Assembly: GCA_027919835.1 (NCBI GenBank)
Contig: JANVFP010000028.1
Location: 62,001 to 126,000, forward strand
DNA from: Lentinula raphanica
Taxonomy: Eukaryota; Basidiomycota; Agaricomycetes; Agaricales; Omphalotaceae
Direction: 5' to 3'
DNA: 64,000 bases
In this document: positions 16,247 to 28,281 of the stretch, piece by piece
Position numbering within the stretch: position 1 is the stretch's first letter
How the letters are laid out: each line of letters opens with the position of its first letter
Made by a program: the position numbers and the translations under genes
Notes under the pieces: generated by a model
What the model was told of the DNA's origin: nothing
Database searches by the model: none
The model's input: the letters and a program-made list of their open reading frames with translations, nothing else

Positions 16247-17420
16247 TTCGTACTACTACGACGATATTCCCGGGACATGCTCTCTCTCTCTCTTTTTCGT
16301 TTCTCCCGGTTCAGATACTTGTGTCATCTCGCGACTGTGGATTCTCAAAACGAATCATGCCTTATTCCGTTTTCTCAACACGTTTTTTCATGATTGTACG
16401 CTATGTATGTCCAAAGTCCTCAAAATGTATCTGTTAACTGATCTCTTTTCGGAGACATATACTTACATCCAATATATATATCCCTAAATACTGCGTGCCT
16501 CAACGTCTAAGCCATAAGCTCGTATCTTCGAGCTTCGGCATTCAAACTAAGATCAGGATCGGCGGTCAAAGCGAGTATTATCAGTTACGTTGATGTCCAA
16601 ATTTATCACTTACTTCTCACATCTTCTCCGACATGAGCCATGGCTAAGGCTCGTCGCTACAACATCACAGGCCGGAAAATCATATCATATAACACGCGCT
16701 TCCAGTGACCTCTCATGGGTGGTATACACAGCTCAGACTCTCTCGGAGTATATATGATCATCGAAAGGTAGGCCTAGTCCGACTAGGCATCGGTGCCGCT
16801 TCAATCACCCGTTTGCAATTTTGCCAAAGTGCTGGACTCGGTAGCGGTTAGATACGATGACTTTCTCAGAAGCGTGCTTTCCACTATGCTCACACAAAGA
16901 CTGTTGCTCTGATATCAATTGCGAACAGATACTTACTAGTAGCTACTATGGAATTGACTGTCGCATCTCAAAAACATAGTATATTTGTGGCTGAAAGAGT
17001 CACTGTCATGGCGCGCTCTTCCTGCTTTCCTGTCTAAGTTTCTTTTCTGTTTGCTTCTCTGTTTGCTTCTTGAATAGATGCTTATGCCGTCGTCAGAATG
17101 AGAGTCTGGCAAAGAAGAGTTTACTATATCACTAGAGGAAGCACTCAAACCATGTGCTTGTCATCACCGGTAGTAGAATCAGCGAAACATGAATGGCATC
17201 TTACTCTTACCGAAACCCATTCAGGCTTGTGAAAATCGCGTTCTTTCGTGTGCGGAAGTCTACCAAATTGTGACAAACGGATAACGCGCATATCTGATTT
17301 ACACAACTTTCAAAAAACGACTACAAATCTGATCACGATATGGGTTTTACTATTAGAACTTCTCAAAATCAGCACAACTTCGAGTACAGAAGTGAATCAT
17401 TGAGCTTGGCTTGGGTCACT
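16247..17420. other. Intergenic, no gene seen
   Basis: AT-rich, no supported coding frame. It contains a perfect 17-bp palindrome, GCCTAGTCCGACTAGGC, at 16772-16788. The 3' ends of the zinc-finger gene and hydrophobin 1 converge on this gap. Confidence 0.4.
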
Positions 17421-17860
17421 CTAGAGCTGGACAGGAACACAGCCGATAGAGATGAGTGAACCTATGGAAACCGTCAGAGCTGAAAAGTTGGGAGAAATAT
17501 CTGGGAGTATCGTCATACCGTGGCTATTGTCATCACAGCAAACGGCTTGCGCAGAGCTAAAGAGGACATCAACAAATCAAAAATCGGGTCCATGAGATTT
17601 GAAGCTTACCATCCGTTACTCCCAACGCCGACAACAGTGATCGGAGAGCAAGTAAGACCAACAAGAGCGGTCACATCTTGTAAGACGATTCCAAGGAGGC
17701 CAAGAATAGCCGCAGCACTGGCGCTGTTGGCTGCCTCGACACTGTTGCAGCACTGAATGGGGCCAGTAGTGCAGCTGCTAGCGGGTTCAGTGCGAGGGGC
17801 GGGTGTGGCGACCGCAAGAGTAGCAGCAACGGCGGAGACAAAAGCGAGTTTGAACTGCAT
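17421..17860 (-). CDS. Class I hydrophobin (copy 1)
   Basis: Three exons (17860-17610, 17556-17519, 17461-17421; 251+38+41 nt) give 109 residues. A signal peptide ([18 protein letters not shown]) leads into the mature protein. The eight cysteines follow C-x6-CC-x32-C-x12-C-x5-CC-x12-C, the class I pattern. The fourth single Cys (before SAQAVCC) is split by intron 1 (TG|C). Hydrophobins are secreted, self-assemble at air-water and wall surfaces into rodlets, and coat aerial hyphae and fruit bodies. The same exon lengths recur in the copies at 25710 and 34085, so these are recent paralogues. The TATA box is 17932-17938. Confidence 0.95.
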
Positions 17861-17931
17861 GATGTATGAAAGAGTACTTGAACGACGATTGTTGGTTGTT
17901 CGAGTGAAGAAAACACTACACCTTGAAGGGC

Positions 17932-17938
17932 TTTTATA
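17932..17938 (-). promoter_or_regulatory. TATA box of hydrophobin 1
   Basis: TATAAAA on the minus strand, 72 nt upstream of the ATG. It is followed by the CACTCGAACAA and TCGTTCAAG leader motifs shared by the hydrophobin copies. Confidence 0.7.
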
Positions 17939-17999
17939 CTTGTCCGTCCAAGAAACAATCATAGGATAGTTCAACAATGACGGTGTGCAGACTTCACCG

Positions 18000-20900
18000 G
18001 GTCTGTTGAAGCTTTTCAATCCTGTGGAGCTCTTGTGAAAGCCTCGTGGAATCGTAACTGGCATTATCCCAGCTGAAGTCGGAAAGAGGTATCTCGTTAT
18101 TCTCTTGATACTGATCAACTTGAATCCATGACTCAAAATCATAGAGTTGCCATAAAGAGGATGTCAATTTGAGCTTCCTAATTCGGGGAGTCGGTGTAAC
18201 TCACAGTTTTCGCGTTTCTGATTGACTCGTGTTTCGAACTTCGCGAAAAGAGCTGGTCATGGGATAACCTCACGAACCTGACATGACCATGAATTTTTGC
18301 CTCCTTTTGGGGCATGAGCAGGGGATGCGTTGGAGGATCGAGATGAAAACTCCCGAAAGTACACGCCTCCGCGGTACACATCGGAGCACAAAAACATTGA
18401 CCATATACTGACGAGTTTTCTAATTTCTACATGAACCTCATGTCAAAACGTCAGTGTGTGAGTCGCGGTATTACAGGCTTCCCTTTCTTACTCACTTTTG
18501 GTATGAATTTGCTACCGGAACGACGTGCAAGACCGAATTGATCGATAGCGATAATTGGACCCCGAGTTGGAAACTTCCACCAATCGTTTTCATTCAGTGC
18601 TGGACCATGACAGGATTTACCATAAGTTGAACCAGGTCCGCAACTTCTTGCAGACGGTCACTCTTGAAATCTATCTCGGCGGTGATCAAGGTGTGTTGGT
18701 GTTAACGAGATCGAATAATATCCTGGAGGTCATGATTAGGTTGACCTGGGCGTCGTGAGAACAGTCTTGAAGCTCGAAAAATCACGGCCACGTGAGGTTG
18801 AATCGTCGCGCGTTCATGTCGAGACTCGACGGTACAGATAAAACTGAGCCTCGGGTGGTAGGAGTTGAAGATGCTTATAGTCCTGTCTCTACAGCCATGT
18901 AATACTAGTACGTGTACACTCCTTTCAGAATTATTTGATCCGTCTGTTCAAACCGTATGTTAACACTCCCTGGCTCCGAAAAAAGAAAGTTATCATCAAA
19001 GCAGACATAATTGATTTAGCCGTTCACCTTGGTGTATTCAAGAAAACTCAGAACCCTCCCCCTCTGGTTGGATGTCCAAAAACAATAGTTGGATCATACA
19101 ATGACAGGACTCTAAAACGATATCAACTTTGCTGACTGCAAATGACATCTTCGCGACTTGAGCTGAGCTGGAAATAACAATATCGAATGCTTATTGATTG
19201 TTTTGACATTCATTCTCCGGCGTACTAGCTGCTGCCGCTTGCTCCAACGACTGTGGTGAGATTACAGCAAGCCCGGAATAATTGACGTCTAAGGCCTGAA
19301 GACAACATCACATTGTGATAGGGAAAACATTGCAGGAGCAATGGAACTTACGGGAGGCATGCTGACATTTTTACAGCATACAACAGTCCGTGTAGACCGA
19401 TTTTCATCAGGCTCACCTTAGATAGGAGAGGTGTCAACCGCAAGGCGAGTGGTGACAATGAGGTCGTAGTGAACGAATCATCATGCGGAGTGGAGTGCAG
19501 AATAAGATTTTTATGAATCAGTACCAGGCAAAGCATGTATGAGGATCTGTTGCCTGCTGGACTGTCGAATCAAGTCAACCAAAGATAACTGAGGAGAAGT
19601 TTGTGGTTAATCTTTCTCTCTTCTTGACCTCTTCTCTTCGGTGCTCGTCGATATCTAGTAAGAGGAAGCCAAATTTGACTGTTCGTGAATGTCAAAGTGG
19701 AGCTCTGAGTCAAGGAAAGCGTAGTTATAAGTAACAGGATGAGTGTTCATACCTTAACGTACCAATTCCGAAGATGGGTCGAGATATTCTTGAAGCACAG
19801 AGGCCGTAAACTCGTGTTGTGCTTGACAGACAATCTGACACGAACAAGAACACCGGAAAGCCCACATAAGGAAGCAAACATAACGATGCTTTTGTGACAG
19901 TTGGAACTAGGGTGAAGAACTTGAAGAAGTTGCTAAGTATACTGAACTTCTGAAACTTAATCAAACGACCTACGATGCGCGACACATATAGAAATTCACC
20001 CATCCAGTTCCAGTCCATAGCTCCATGGACTTTCAGAGTAAAGTTTTGGGACACGCGTATAGAGCACGAATAACGAGAGGTTCGAAATTGGACCGGCTAT
20101 GAAGCGTTTTGTTTTTAGTGAGCAAGTCTGAGTAAGTCGACCTACCGACCACCGTCGCTAATATCTTGAAACGTGAAGATATAACCGTGAGCGGGGACCT
20201 CCCCATCGCTTCTGATTCATAGGCAGATATGTGGACGTCCTATCCCCTGTCTTAGAAATGGAAGGCTGTATCCGTTCTCCTTTTTTACGTTGATGGATGT
20301 TGTGCAATTGCATAGACCAAATAAGCAGTTCCTGGAGTGAGTTGCTTCCTCATGTCGAACAAGCAATGAAAAAGAGATCAGTCGTGTATCAATTCAAACG
20401 TTCCCTGGCAATCAAGGGCGAACATGCTGAAACAATACTTATTCTCAATGCTATTTCCTATTGTCGACACCTAAATTCCGAGAAATAGAACAGATAGAAC
20501 ACCATACATGATGAGTGACAGGAATGAATTGGCGATGACCAAATGGCAAATGCCAGCACATTACCGACTGTTCACGCGTATTCGATCTTCGCCAGGCGTT
20601 CATAGACCGCTGAAGAACATATCGAAGAACCAGCCCGGTGGTTTCACCTGCGCTTGGGAATCCTATAGTTCATGTTGTGAGATTATCGCGAACGGATGAT
20701 ATTCAAGAACAGCATTGACTAACACCAAGGAGAACAAGGTCCGTCTAGAAACCACCTGAGTGTTCTAATTCCGGACAGATACGTGAGTCTGATGATCTAG
20801 AAGACTGGGATGTTTCGAGATACAGCACAAGGATTAGAAACTCAGGCACTGTTGGGATAAAAAAACCCAGTTGAACGGATAAATCTGTATGGTAGAGTGG

Positions 20901-21577
20901 AAGCGTGTACGTGAATTTTGGGCACATAAGGGATGAGGACGTTTCGTTGGTGCTGCATTTTCACCGATGCTCCATCTGTGAAATCGACGTCAAGAGATTT
21001 GACCTTTCGTCTAGTCAAGTTGATAACGCGTTTGTATCGTCAAGAACAAACATCGACGTTGGCTTGAACCGATTGCCAGTAACTTCTGCCGCGGCGGAGG
21101 GTCCAATAATATTCTGGAGAAGGTGGTGTATGTATTGTTGACCATTGCGCACAAAGGCTTGAATTTCAACGGAACTTTTCAAAATTCAGCGTCGTGGACT
21201 GACAGTGACGGTTTGAGGGAAGAAAGTGTTTAGTAAAGCACGTGATCGAGCGCTTATCGGGACTTCCCAACAAAGACACAGAGCGTTGGTCGACGTCGCG
21301 CTTGCGGCCAACGTTCAGCAATATTCTGACAATCATCGAGAGAGCAAAATTATAATACGGAGGCTGGTGAAGGTGAGTTATCTATAACTCCCTCAATCTT
21401 CATCTTCATTATTCAATGCGTGACTTCACTTCTGCTTTTGACTCAGTCTTCAAACTGTAAACTCGAGTCAAAATTCTCAATATAACGCGCTCATGGACGA
21501 GAGGCTTTCGCCTTTCTCTTTTTCGCAGTGTCAACACTCGGACCTCAGAGCGACATTCCTCTGTCAAACACGCTAAG
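18000..21577. other. Gene-poor interval of 3.5 kb
   Basis: No frame shows known domains or plausible splice structure. A CCACGTGAGGTT string at 18790 also occurs near 14586. It may hold non-coding RNA or degraded repeats that I cannot identify. Confidence 0.4.
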
Positions 21578-24243
21578 ATGTCCAAAACACTTGGAATGCC
21601 CCACCCCGCCACAAAACCCGAGGACTCTGACCTTATAAACGACCTCTTGAAACTATCCAACAAAAATCCCAAACTGGTCAAGTCATCCGTGTATGACGCG
21701 TCCACGGATCCACCTGTAGGTGTGAGGAGCTGGAAGATGAACGAGCACAAGTACTACGACGTTCCATCCCCATTCCCTACGCTCGCCAGAGGTTTATTCA
21801 CCACGCAAGTGGAGACGGATCCAGTTTCCCATCGAATCATCGCTAGAGGCTATGATAAATTCTTCAATATAGGGGAGGTTCCTTGGACCACGGTACGTTC
21901 GTCTCTAAATCTGAGCTTGAAATCCACTTAGCCCTGTATTAGTGGCCTTCTCTGAGAATGCACACCGCTCCTCCTTACACACTTTCACTGAAGTCGAATG
22001 GTTGTATCATCTTCATCGGAGCGTTGACACCCGACAAACTGATCGTCACTTCCAAACACTCCATGGGACCCGTTGCACAATCAGAGAAGAGTCATGCTCA
22101 GGCAGGAGAAGAATGGCTCAGAAAGTATCTGGACGAGAAGGGTAGAACGGAAGCAGACCTTGCTAAGACCTTATGGGATAACAACTGGACAGCTATAGCA
22201 GAAGTACGCCCGATTAGATATCACTGTGGGACTACTTGCTGATCTCACGCGATAGCTGTGCGACGATTCATTCGAGGAGCATGTCCTAGGTTATCCACCC
22301 CACCTCACCGGCCTTCACTTACACGGGCTCAACACCTGTACCAAGGAGTTCAATACTTGTCCGCATTCCGACATCGATCAGTTTGCCGCGGAATGGGGAT
22401 TTATCAAAACAGAATCCGTCGTCTTTGATTCCATCCAGGAGGTCCAAGACTTCACTAACGAAGTTTCCAAGACCCAACAATGGAACGGTCAGGCCGTAGA
22501 AGGATTTGTCGTCAGAACACATGTCACTACGCCTCCAGCAGGAAACGAGAATGACCGAGGGAAGACACCCTACGCGCCTGGCTCCACGTTCTTCTTCAAA
22601 GTCAAGTTTGACGAGCCATATCTCATGTACCGGGACTGGCGGGAGGTCACGAAGATGGTCCTGACCGCGTACAAAAAGGGTACACGCATCGCCAAGACGC
22701 TGGAGAATACTCTGCCTCGAAACAAGATGAAGCGTCCGGAAACGAAAGTCTACGCTCGCTGGGTCATAGCAGAGATCTTGCGAGATCCGAAACCGTTCGC
22801 GGATTACTCGAAAGGAAAGGGAATTATTGCGACGAGAGAAAGGTTCTTACAGTGGCTGGAGAGTGAGAAGGGGAAGAAAGATATGTCATCGATTGAGGAC
22901 GGAACAGACGCGAAAGATATCGGTAACGATATTCAACAAGAAGGTCAGGTAAAACCAGAATTTGGAAAGACCATAATTGTTCCTGTTGCCATTCCCGGTT
23001 GCGGTCAGTTTGTTACAACTCGATTACTCCAGAGCTGAGACTGATACTTGGATTTCTCTCGTTAGGTAAAACTACTGTCTCAGTCGCTCTCGCCCATATA
23101 TTTGGGTTTGGTCATACACAGAGCGACGACGTTCGCGCCAAGAAAGCAGCACCAGTCTTCCTTAAAAATGTCCAAAAACTCCTCGACGACCACGATGTAG
23201 TAATCGCAGACAAGTGAGTCTATCTCGAACTAGGCTTTGCTCAATTTTAACGTCTGGAAAGGAATAATCATCTCCGACAACACCGAACCCAGCTGCGCGA
23301 AATAACCCAGAATATGACACCCCCTGTTCGTCTCCTCGCCCTCAACTGGTCGCTCGCTTCTTATCCGCCCAGCACCGTCCATCGAATATGTGGTGATCGC
23401 GTCCTCTCTCGCGGAGATAACCACCAAACGCTAAGAGCCGATGTCTCAAAGTCTCGGGCTCATGAGGATGTTGTATGGTCGTTCATCACTGGAACTGAAG
23501 ATCTTGCTCCTGCAGAAGTAGACGTTATCGTTGATATGGATCTAGAGGAGGACTTTCCTTCTGCCGTCAATCGTGCCGTCGACGGTGTATGTAAAGAGCT
23601 TGGTCTCCCTAAGCCTACGGCAGAGAAGATTGCGGAGGGAATTGAGAAGGCGACTGGGTACAAGCCTACCATCAAGAAGGCAGACAACGAGCCCAAGCAG
23701 AAATCGAAAGACAAAGATCCACGATACTTTGGTATTCTCCCTGAGATTAACCTTGAGCAGGTGCTGTCAAAGGTCTTTGGTGAAACATCGTCGTCTCATA
23801 CGATGTGGATGCACTTAAAGCATAACAAGGCAATAACCCAGCGTCCTCACATAACAGTTGTTCACAAAAAGAGTCTACCGGACGAAATCGAACTTTGGGA
23901 ACGATGTATGGATTTACATATTTCGGGAAATCCTCCAATGTTCGAGTTCAAGCTCCAGACTGTGGTTTGGAACGAGAGAGTTATGGCTATCGTCATAGGT
24001 GACATCAAGGTCGTCCCGGGTACTGACCCCGAGCAAAAGGGGGCAGAGTATATCTCTAAGCTTTCGGAGAATGTCAGAAGCAGGTTACATATCACGGTCG
24101 GGACAAAAACTCATAATATCCAACCCGTCGAAGCGAAGGCTCTCGTGGAAGAATGGAGACAAGGCAAATCTGAAGGGATTCAGATGTTGGAAATACCTGG
24201 GGATGTCCTGGTACGGGGAAGGATCAAGGGTTTGATTGGTTGA
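21578..24243 (+). CDS. TRL1: Fungal tRNA ligase (ligase / kinase / cyclic phosphodiesterase)
   Basis: Five exons (21578-21892, 21943-22203, 22256-23003, 23066-23213, 23262-24243) join in phase to 817 residues, close to the roughly 830 of yeast Trl1. The enzyme heals and seals tRNA halves after intron excision and also joins HAC1-type mRNA in the unfolded protein response. The N-terminal adenylyltransferase has motif I LKSNG with the AMP-accepting Lys at about 122, motif IV VEGFVVR, and a motif V-like KVKFDEPYLMYRDWRE. The central kinase P-loop IPGCGKTT (about 438-445) is split by intron 3. The C-terminal 2H phosphodiesterase has HITVV (about 687) and HITVG (about 767). All three activities look intact. 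Its substrates include intron-bearing tRNAs such as the two tRNA-Arg genes in this window. Confidence 0.97.
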
Positions 24244-25249
24244 TCAGAAAGAATACCCTGTCCATACTTTCGTCCGTAGCCTCAATTGACTTAGAATTCA
24301 CTACTCATTGGATTTTCCCCCAAGAAGCTTGGTGCTGAAAGTGGTTCGTTGACAATTTTCTTTCTCCGACCTCGCTTCGTTTCAGGTTTTTTCTTTCTTT
24401 TCATCAAGCCAAGTCTTCTTGTTTTTCTTTCTTCAACAACGCCACGGGAAATATTAGGCTCCCCTGGTCATCGCAATTCTCCGTAGCCGTCTAAACCGCT
24501 CCTTTCGAGATCGTTTCATGCGTACTTGTCACCTGTCCAACACGAAGTCTTCAGATTTGGTTTTCCTGTATGGTCTGATAGTCTCATTAGGTTTTCTTTC
24601 AAACGTCAATCATTCCTGAGACAACCAGTTGGGCCAAGTTTTCCAATTCCACACGGGCCAACTCTCTACTTGATAGTACCGCTACGAGATGTCACTGATC
24701 ATCTGCAATCAATTCTTCTCGTTATGAACCTGTTATGAACTGTCTATCTCACCGTGCCCCTGGACGTCATAGTCGGGTTTTTGTATACGTACTACTGAAT
24801 CTGCGAGTAAGTATTCATTTCTTTCTCAACGGTCGTCTATCTCATATATGCTTCTTTTAGTCCGACTGTCTGAAGAAAACATAATTTTTTCTGCATTTCA
24901 GCCAAAAGTGAGACTCAAATTTCTGACGCGCCATGCGGTTGAAGCTCACCCCCTTGGATCTGAAGGCTTGAAAGGTCCCGCAATTGAACACACGAAGCAC
25001 TCCCGTGATGAAATCCTCCCGTGAGTACTCTATTTCTTACAGTGGAAGTCCTTGGATCTGCTACTCTGTAGCATTAACACATCTCGAATTTTCCTTGTAG
25101 CTCCACAATACTCCACCTCGACAGTTTGCAACGCGATCTCCAGGAGTAGGTAAGACGAGAGACATAGATTTCGATGGTACTTGTCCTACGTCTTCACTTT
25201 TTTATTTTGTCATTGCCAGTCCTTGCAAGGTCAAGCAATACAGTATCTG
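24244..25249. other. Intergenic, no gene seen
   Basis: T/C-rich at first, with donor- and acceptor-like signals (for example a GTAAGT near 24806 and TTTCAG near 24900) but no frame I can support. It ends at the foldback element. Confidence 0.35.
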
Positions 25250-25624
25250 ACACCGCGGCAGAGCCATGTTTTCTACTTTTGGAAAATGACGGGGAAATTC
25301 TTTCGGAAATCTGTGATTTTGTGAAAGATTTTCAACGTTGAAATACTCATTTTTGCCACTTTAGAATAGCATTGGGAAAAATTCTTCTTCTCAAAACTTT
25401 TCCAAAGCTGGAAAACTAGGGTCCGCCCCGATCCGGGGCGCCCCGGGGTGGACCGAAATTTTCCAACTCTGGAAAAGTTTTGAGAAAACTGATTTTTGCT
25501 AAATTTCTTGCAGCGCAGCAAATTGTTGATATCCATATATTGAAAGGTTTACAGAAATCTGACTTTTCCCAAAACTTTTCCAATAACCTTTCCAAAAGTA
25601 GAAAAAATCGGCCAGCCGCGGTGT
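25250..25624. mobile_element. Foldback (MITE-like) element upstream of hydrophobin 2
   Basis: A 375-bp imperfect inverted repeat. Its ends match in reverse complement: ACACCGCGGC at the left, GCCGCGGTGT at the right. The arms continue with TTTTCTACTTTTGGAAA near 25268 and its complement near 25591-25607. The arms share further GGAAAA/TTTTCC blocks around a GC-rich centre (GGGGCGCCCC near 25436). It has no coding capacity. The whole unit could fold into a long hairpin, as in MITEs. No clear target-site duplication was found. It ends 5 bp before the TATA box of the hydrophobin at 25710. Confidence 0.75.
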
Positions 25625-25629
25625 GAAGG

Positions 25630-25636
25630 TATAAAA
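25630..25636 (+). promoter_or_regulatory. TATA box of hydrophobin 2
   Basis: TATAAAA 80 nt upstream of the ATG, directly beside the foldback element. It is followed by CTCACTCGAACA and TCGTTCAAG leader motifs as in the paralogues. Confidence 0.75.
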
Positions 25637-25709
25637 CCCACCTGGAATTGACCCAGAGTCCTCACTCGAACACCAACAATTGTCGTTCAAGTACTCTTTC
25701 ATAGTCATC

Positions 25710-26138
25710 ATGCAGTTCAAGCTCGCTTTTGTCTCTGCCGTTCTCGCTACTCTTGCGGTCGCCACACCCGCTCCCCGCACTGAACCAGCCAGCAGCTGCA
25801 GCACTGGCGACCTCCAATGCTGCAACAGTGTTGAGGCAGCCAACAGCGCCAGTGCTGCCGCTATTCTTAGCCTCCTTGGAATTGTCGTACAAGATGTAAC
25901 TGCTCTTGTCGGCCTCACTTGCTCTCCGATCACCGTCATCGGTGTTGGCAGTAATGGATGGCAAGCGTCTAACTCCCTACAACTTTGAAATTTTACTAAC
26001 TTCCCTCTTCAGCTCTGCGCAAGCCGTATGCTGTGACGATAACAGCCATGGTAACATCTTATTGCCAATGATAGTTCGCTACTTACACTTTTCACAGGTG
26101 GGCTTATCTCCATTGGCTGTGTTCCTGTCAGCCTTTAG
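25710..26138 (+). CDS. Class I hydrophobin (copy 2), with a GC-AG first intron
   Basis: Exons 25710-25960, 26013-26050 and 26098-26138 (251+38+41 nt, as in copy 1) give 109 residues. The signal peptide and eight-cysteine class I pattern match copy 1 almost residue for residue. The mature N-terminus differs slightly (CSTGDLQCC against CTTGPIQCC). Intron 1 begins GCAAGC instead of GT; copies 1 and 3 have GTAAGC and GTAAGT at the same spot. The downstream phase only works with this GC donor. The protein would be secreted and assemble on hyphal surfaces. Confidence 0.95.
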
Positions 26139-26701
26139 GAGCATACATACAAGATAAAGCTCAATGATGTTCTACTTATGCTGAAGTGATTTGGAGATGT
26201 GGTAAAGTTTGAAATGAATTGGGGGATGGACATTGTCGTATTAATCTCAAAGCTTCAAGTTTTGTTCTTCGCTGATAGTCTTGTTGAATTGTTGGAAATT
26301 GAATTGTGTTTGAGTTGAGTTGTGTCTTCTGAGAGTTCAGGACTGTTTGAAAACAACAGTACGGCTTCCCGAGCGTCCTGACATGTAGAGTTTTCCCATT
26401 GAACCTCGATTGCAGATTCTCAGTGAATTGTGCTATCATACTCAGAAAATGGTGACACATTCAAGATCCCAAATGATTTATGCTGTGCTAGGTAAACGAA
26501 AATCATTACTGTACTGACATCACAAGCATAGAATACTTCATAACCGCACTACCACCACAAGAGCGTTTCCTATCCAAGACACTGTTAGGCCGTGTCCTGT
26601 AACGACGATGCAACAGCGGAAAAAATCACTACACCGAACTGACAACCAGTCATAGACTCATAATCAGCTATCGTTAAAGCTACAAAGAATCTAACACCTG
26701 A

Positions 26702-28281
26702 TTACTCTGGTAGACCTGACGAGTCGTCACCTGAGTCAAGCAAACTGAATTTGGCAGCGTTTGGTGAGACGGTTGCCAATTGAACGGAACAAGCCATACC
26801 TGTATTGCTTCATCAGCAAACATTCGCCGCCGTTCTCGAGGTCAATATTATACGAGTAAAAGTAGCCTTCGGAGGAAATGACCATGACTTGAGGCATTGT
26901 TCTATCGTCGCTGATCAGGAATCAGACTTAAGAAACCCACGAACATTGCTCACCCGCTCAATGCGACAACACATCGTGCACCGCTTGAAGGGAGCCTCAG
27001 AAATGCGAAATCTCGCGAGGGTTCCCACATTTCCGTTAGCGTGTTCGGTAAATATCCACCCATCGAATGCGAAAGAGTTTTCGTCACTTGTAGTGACCGT
27101 TTCCGTAGACTCGATGAAACACCTCCATTCTTTTTCTTTTCAATGAACGCCTCGTAACCTCCCTCGACTCCGCCTTCAACAGTATCTACGGATTCCGATG
27201 ATGGCGAAGGACTGGATAGTTTTCCGGCGCTAGAAGCTTCTTTTCCACGAGCCAATTTGAAGATGTGAACCGTGTCGTGGGCGGAACTGACTGCTAACAA
27301 TGACGAGACGGCGTTGAAATTCATGGAGTAAATTTTCGCTTCGCGTGTACCTCTGCGGAACTGGTATAATTTTTCTGCGCCGGGAATACTCCAGACACGG
27401 ATGACGGTTCCTTTGTCTGATGAGGTGGCGAGAAGCGTTCCAGTTGAATTGATTGAGAGAAATGAAATTGGGGCTTTGTGGGCTTGGATGACATTGGCGA
27501 CGGTGAGTGAACGAGTTGAAAACAAAAGGACATCCCCAGACTGTGATGTGGACGATGGAGGGGGTACAGAGTTCAGTCCTGATGTACCAGGTGTTGAGGG
27601 TGAAGGAACGGGAGAAGGGTAAGCAAGGTAGGAACTATCAGCGGAAGGAGATAGAGCACATATTGCTGCAAAGAAGGAAAGGGCGTGAGGGTGATCCATA
27701 GCAAATGTTTGTTGACAAACTCGCCTTCTGGGTTAGGCGTTGTTTCAATGACATGTAATAATCTCATATTCGAGATATCGTATATGTATATCTCGGTCTC
27801 TAGGACGATGACGAGGGTTTTTCGATTGAGCTTGACGGCGAGGATAGAAGAAGGAAAGAGTAGCTCGCAGATCATAGACTGACGCTGGAGATTTAGTCAG
27901 AAAGAGGTCTATTACGAGTAGGCTAAGGCGCACCTTGGTGTTCACAATCTGCAACTTCCTCGGACTGGACTGAGGTTGATCCGCAGCGCCGACCAGCGCG
28001 ATGAGAGACGTGCAAAACAGCATTTCCACTATTCCCCTTGCACCGTCATCTGAGCCCGATGTGAATGAAAGCAAGATAACAAAATTCAGAGAGACTTGCT
28101 CATGGTGTATACCCGGCCAAATGGGTCGCAATTAGTGATGCTGTACCCTTTCCGTGTTCCTACAGAGATACATCTGTACGCATCTACATCAAGCATAGTC
28201 CAACCATAAGTTGAAAGCGACGCACGAAAAATCTTGGTTGAAATTGGCGAATAGCATGTTAGAATTAGTCCGTTCAGCCAT
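26702..28281 (-). CDS. ATG18: PROPPIN WD-repeat autophagy protein (Atg18/WIPI family)
   Basis: Seven exons (28281-28226, 28173-28100, 28049-27934, 27884-27725, 27665-26954, 26901-26800, 26744-26702) join in phase to 420 residues. The protein is a seven-bladed beta-propeller with FRRGT at about 238-242, the phosphoinositide-binding signature of PROPPINs that bind PI3P and PI(3,5)P2 on autophagosomal and vacuolar membranes. Other family landmarks are [18 protein letters not shown], the [15 protein letters not shown] blade, [11 protein letters not shown], and [15 protein letters not shown] near the C-terminus. A Ser/Gly-rich insertion before [11 protein letters not shown] corresponds to the blade 6 loop. 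Introns 2 and 4 start with GCAAGT and GCGAGT; only these GC donors keep the conserved sequence in frame. Atg21 or Hsv2 orthology is possible; Atg18 is the most likely. Confidence 0.92.
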
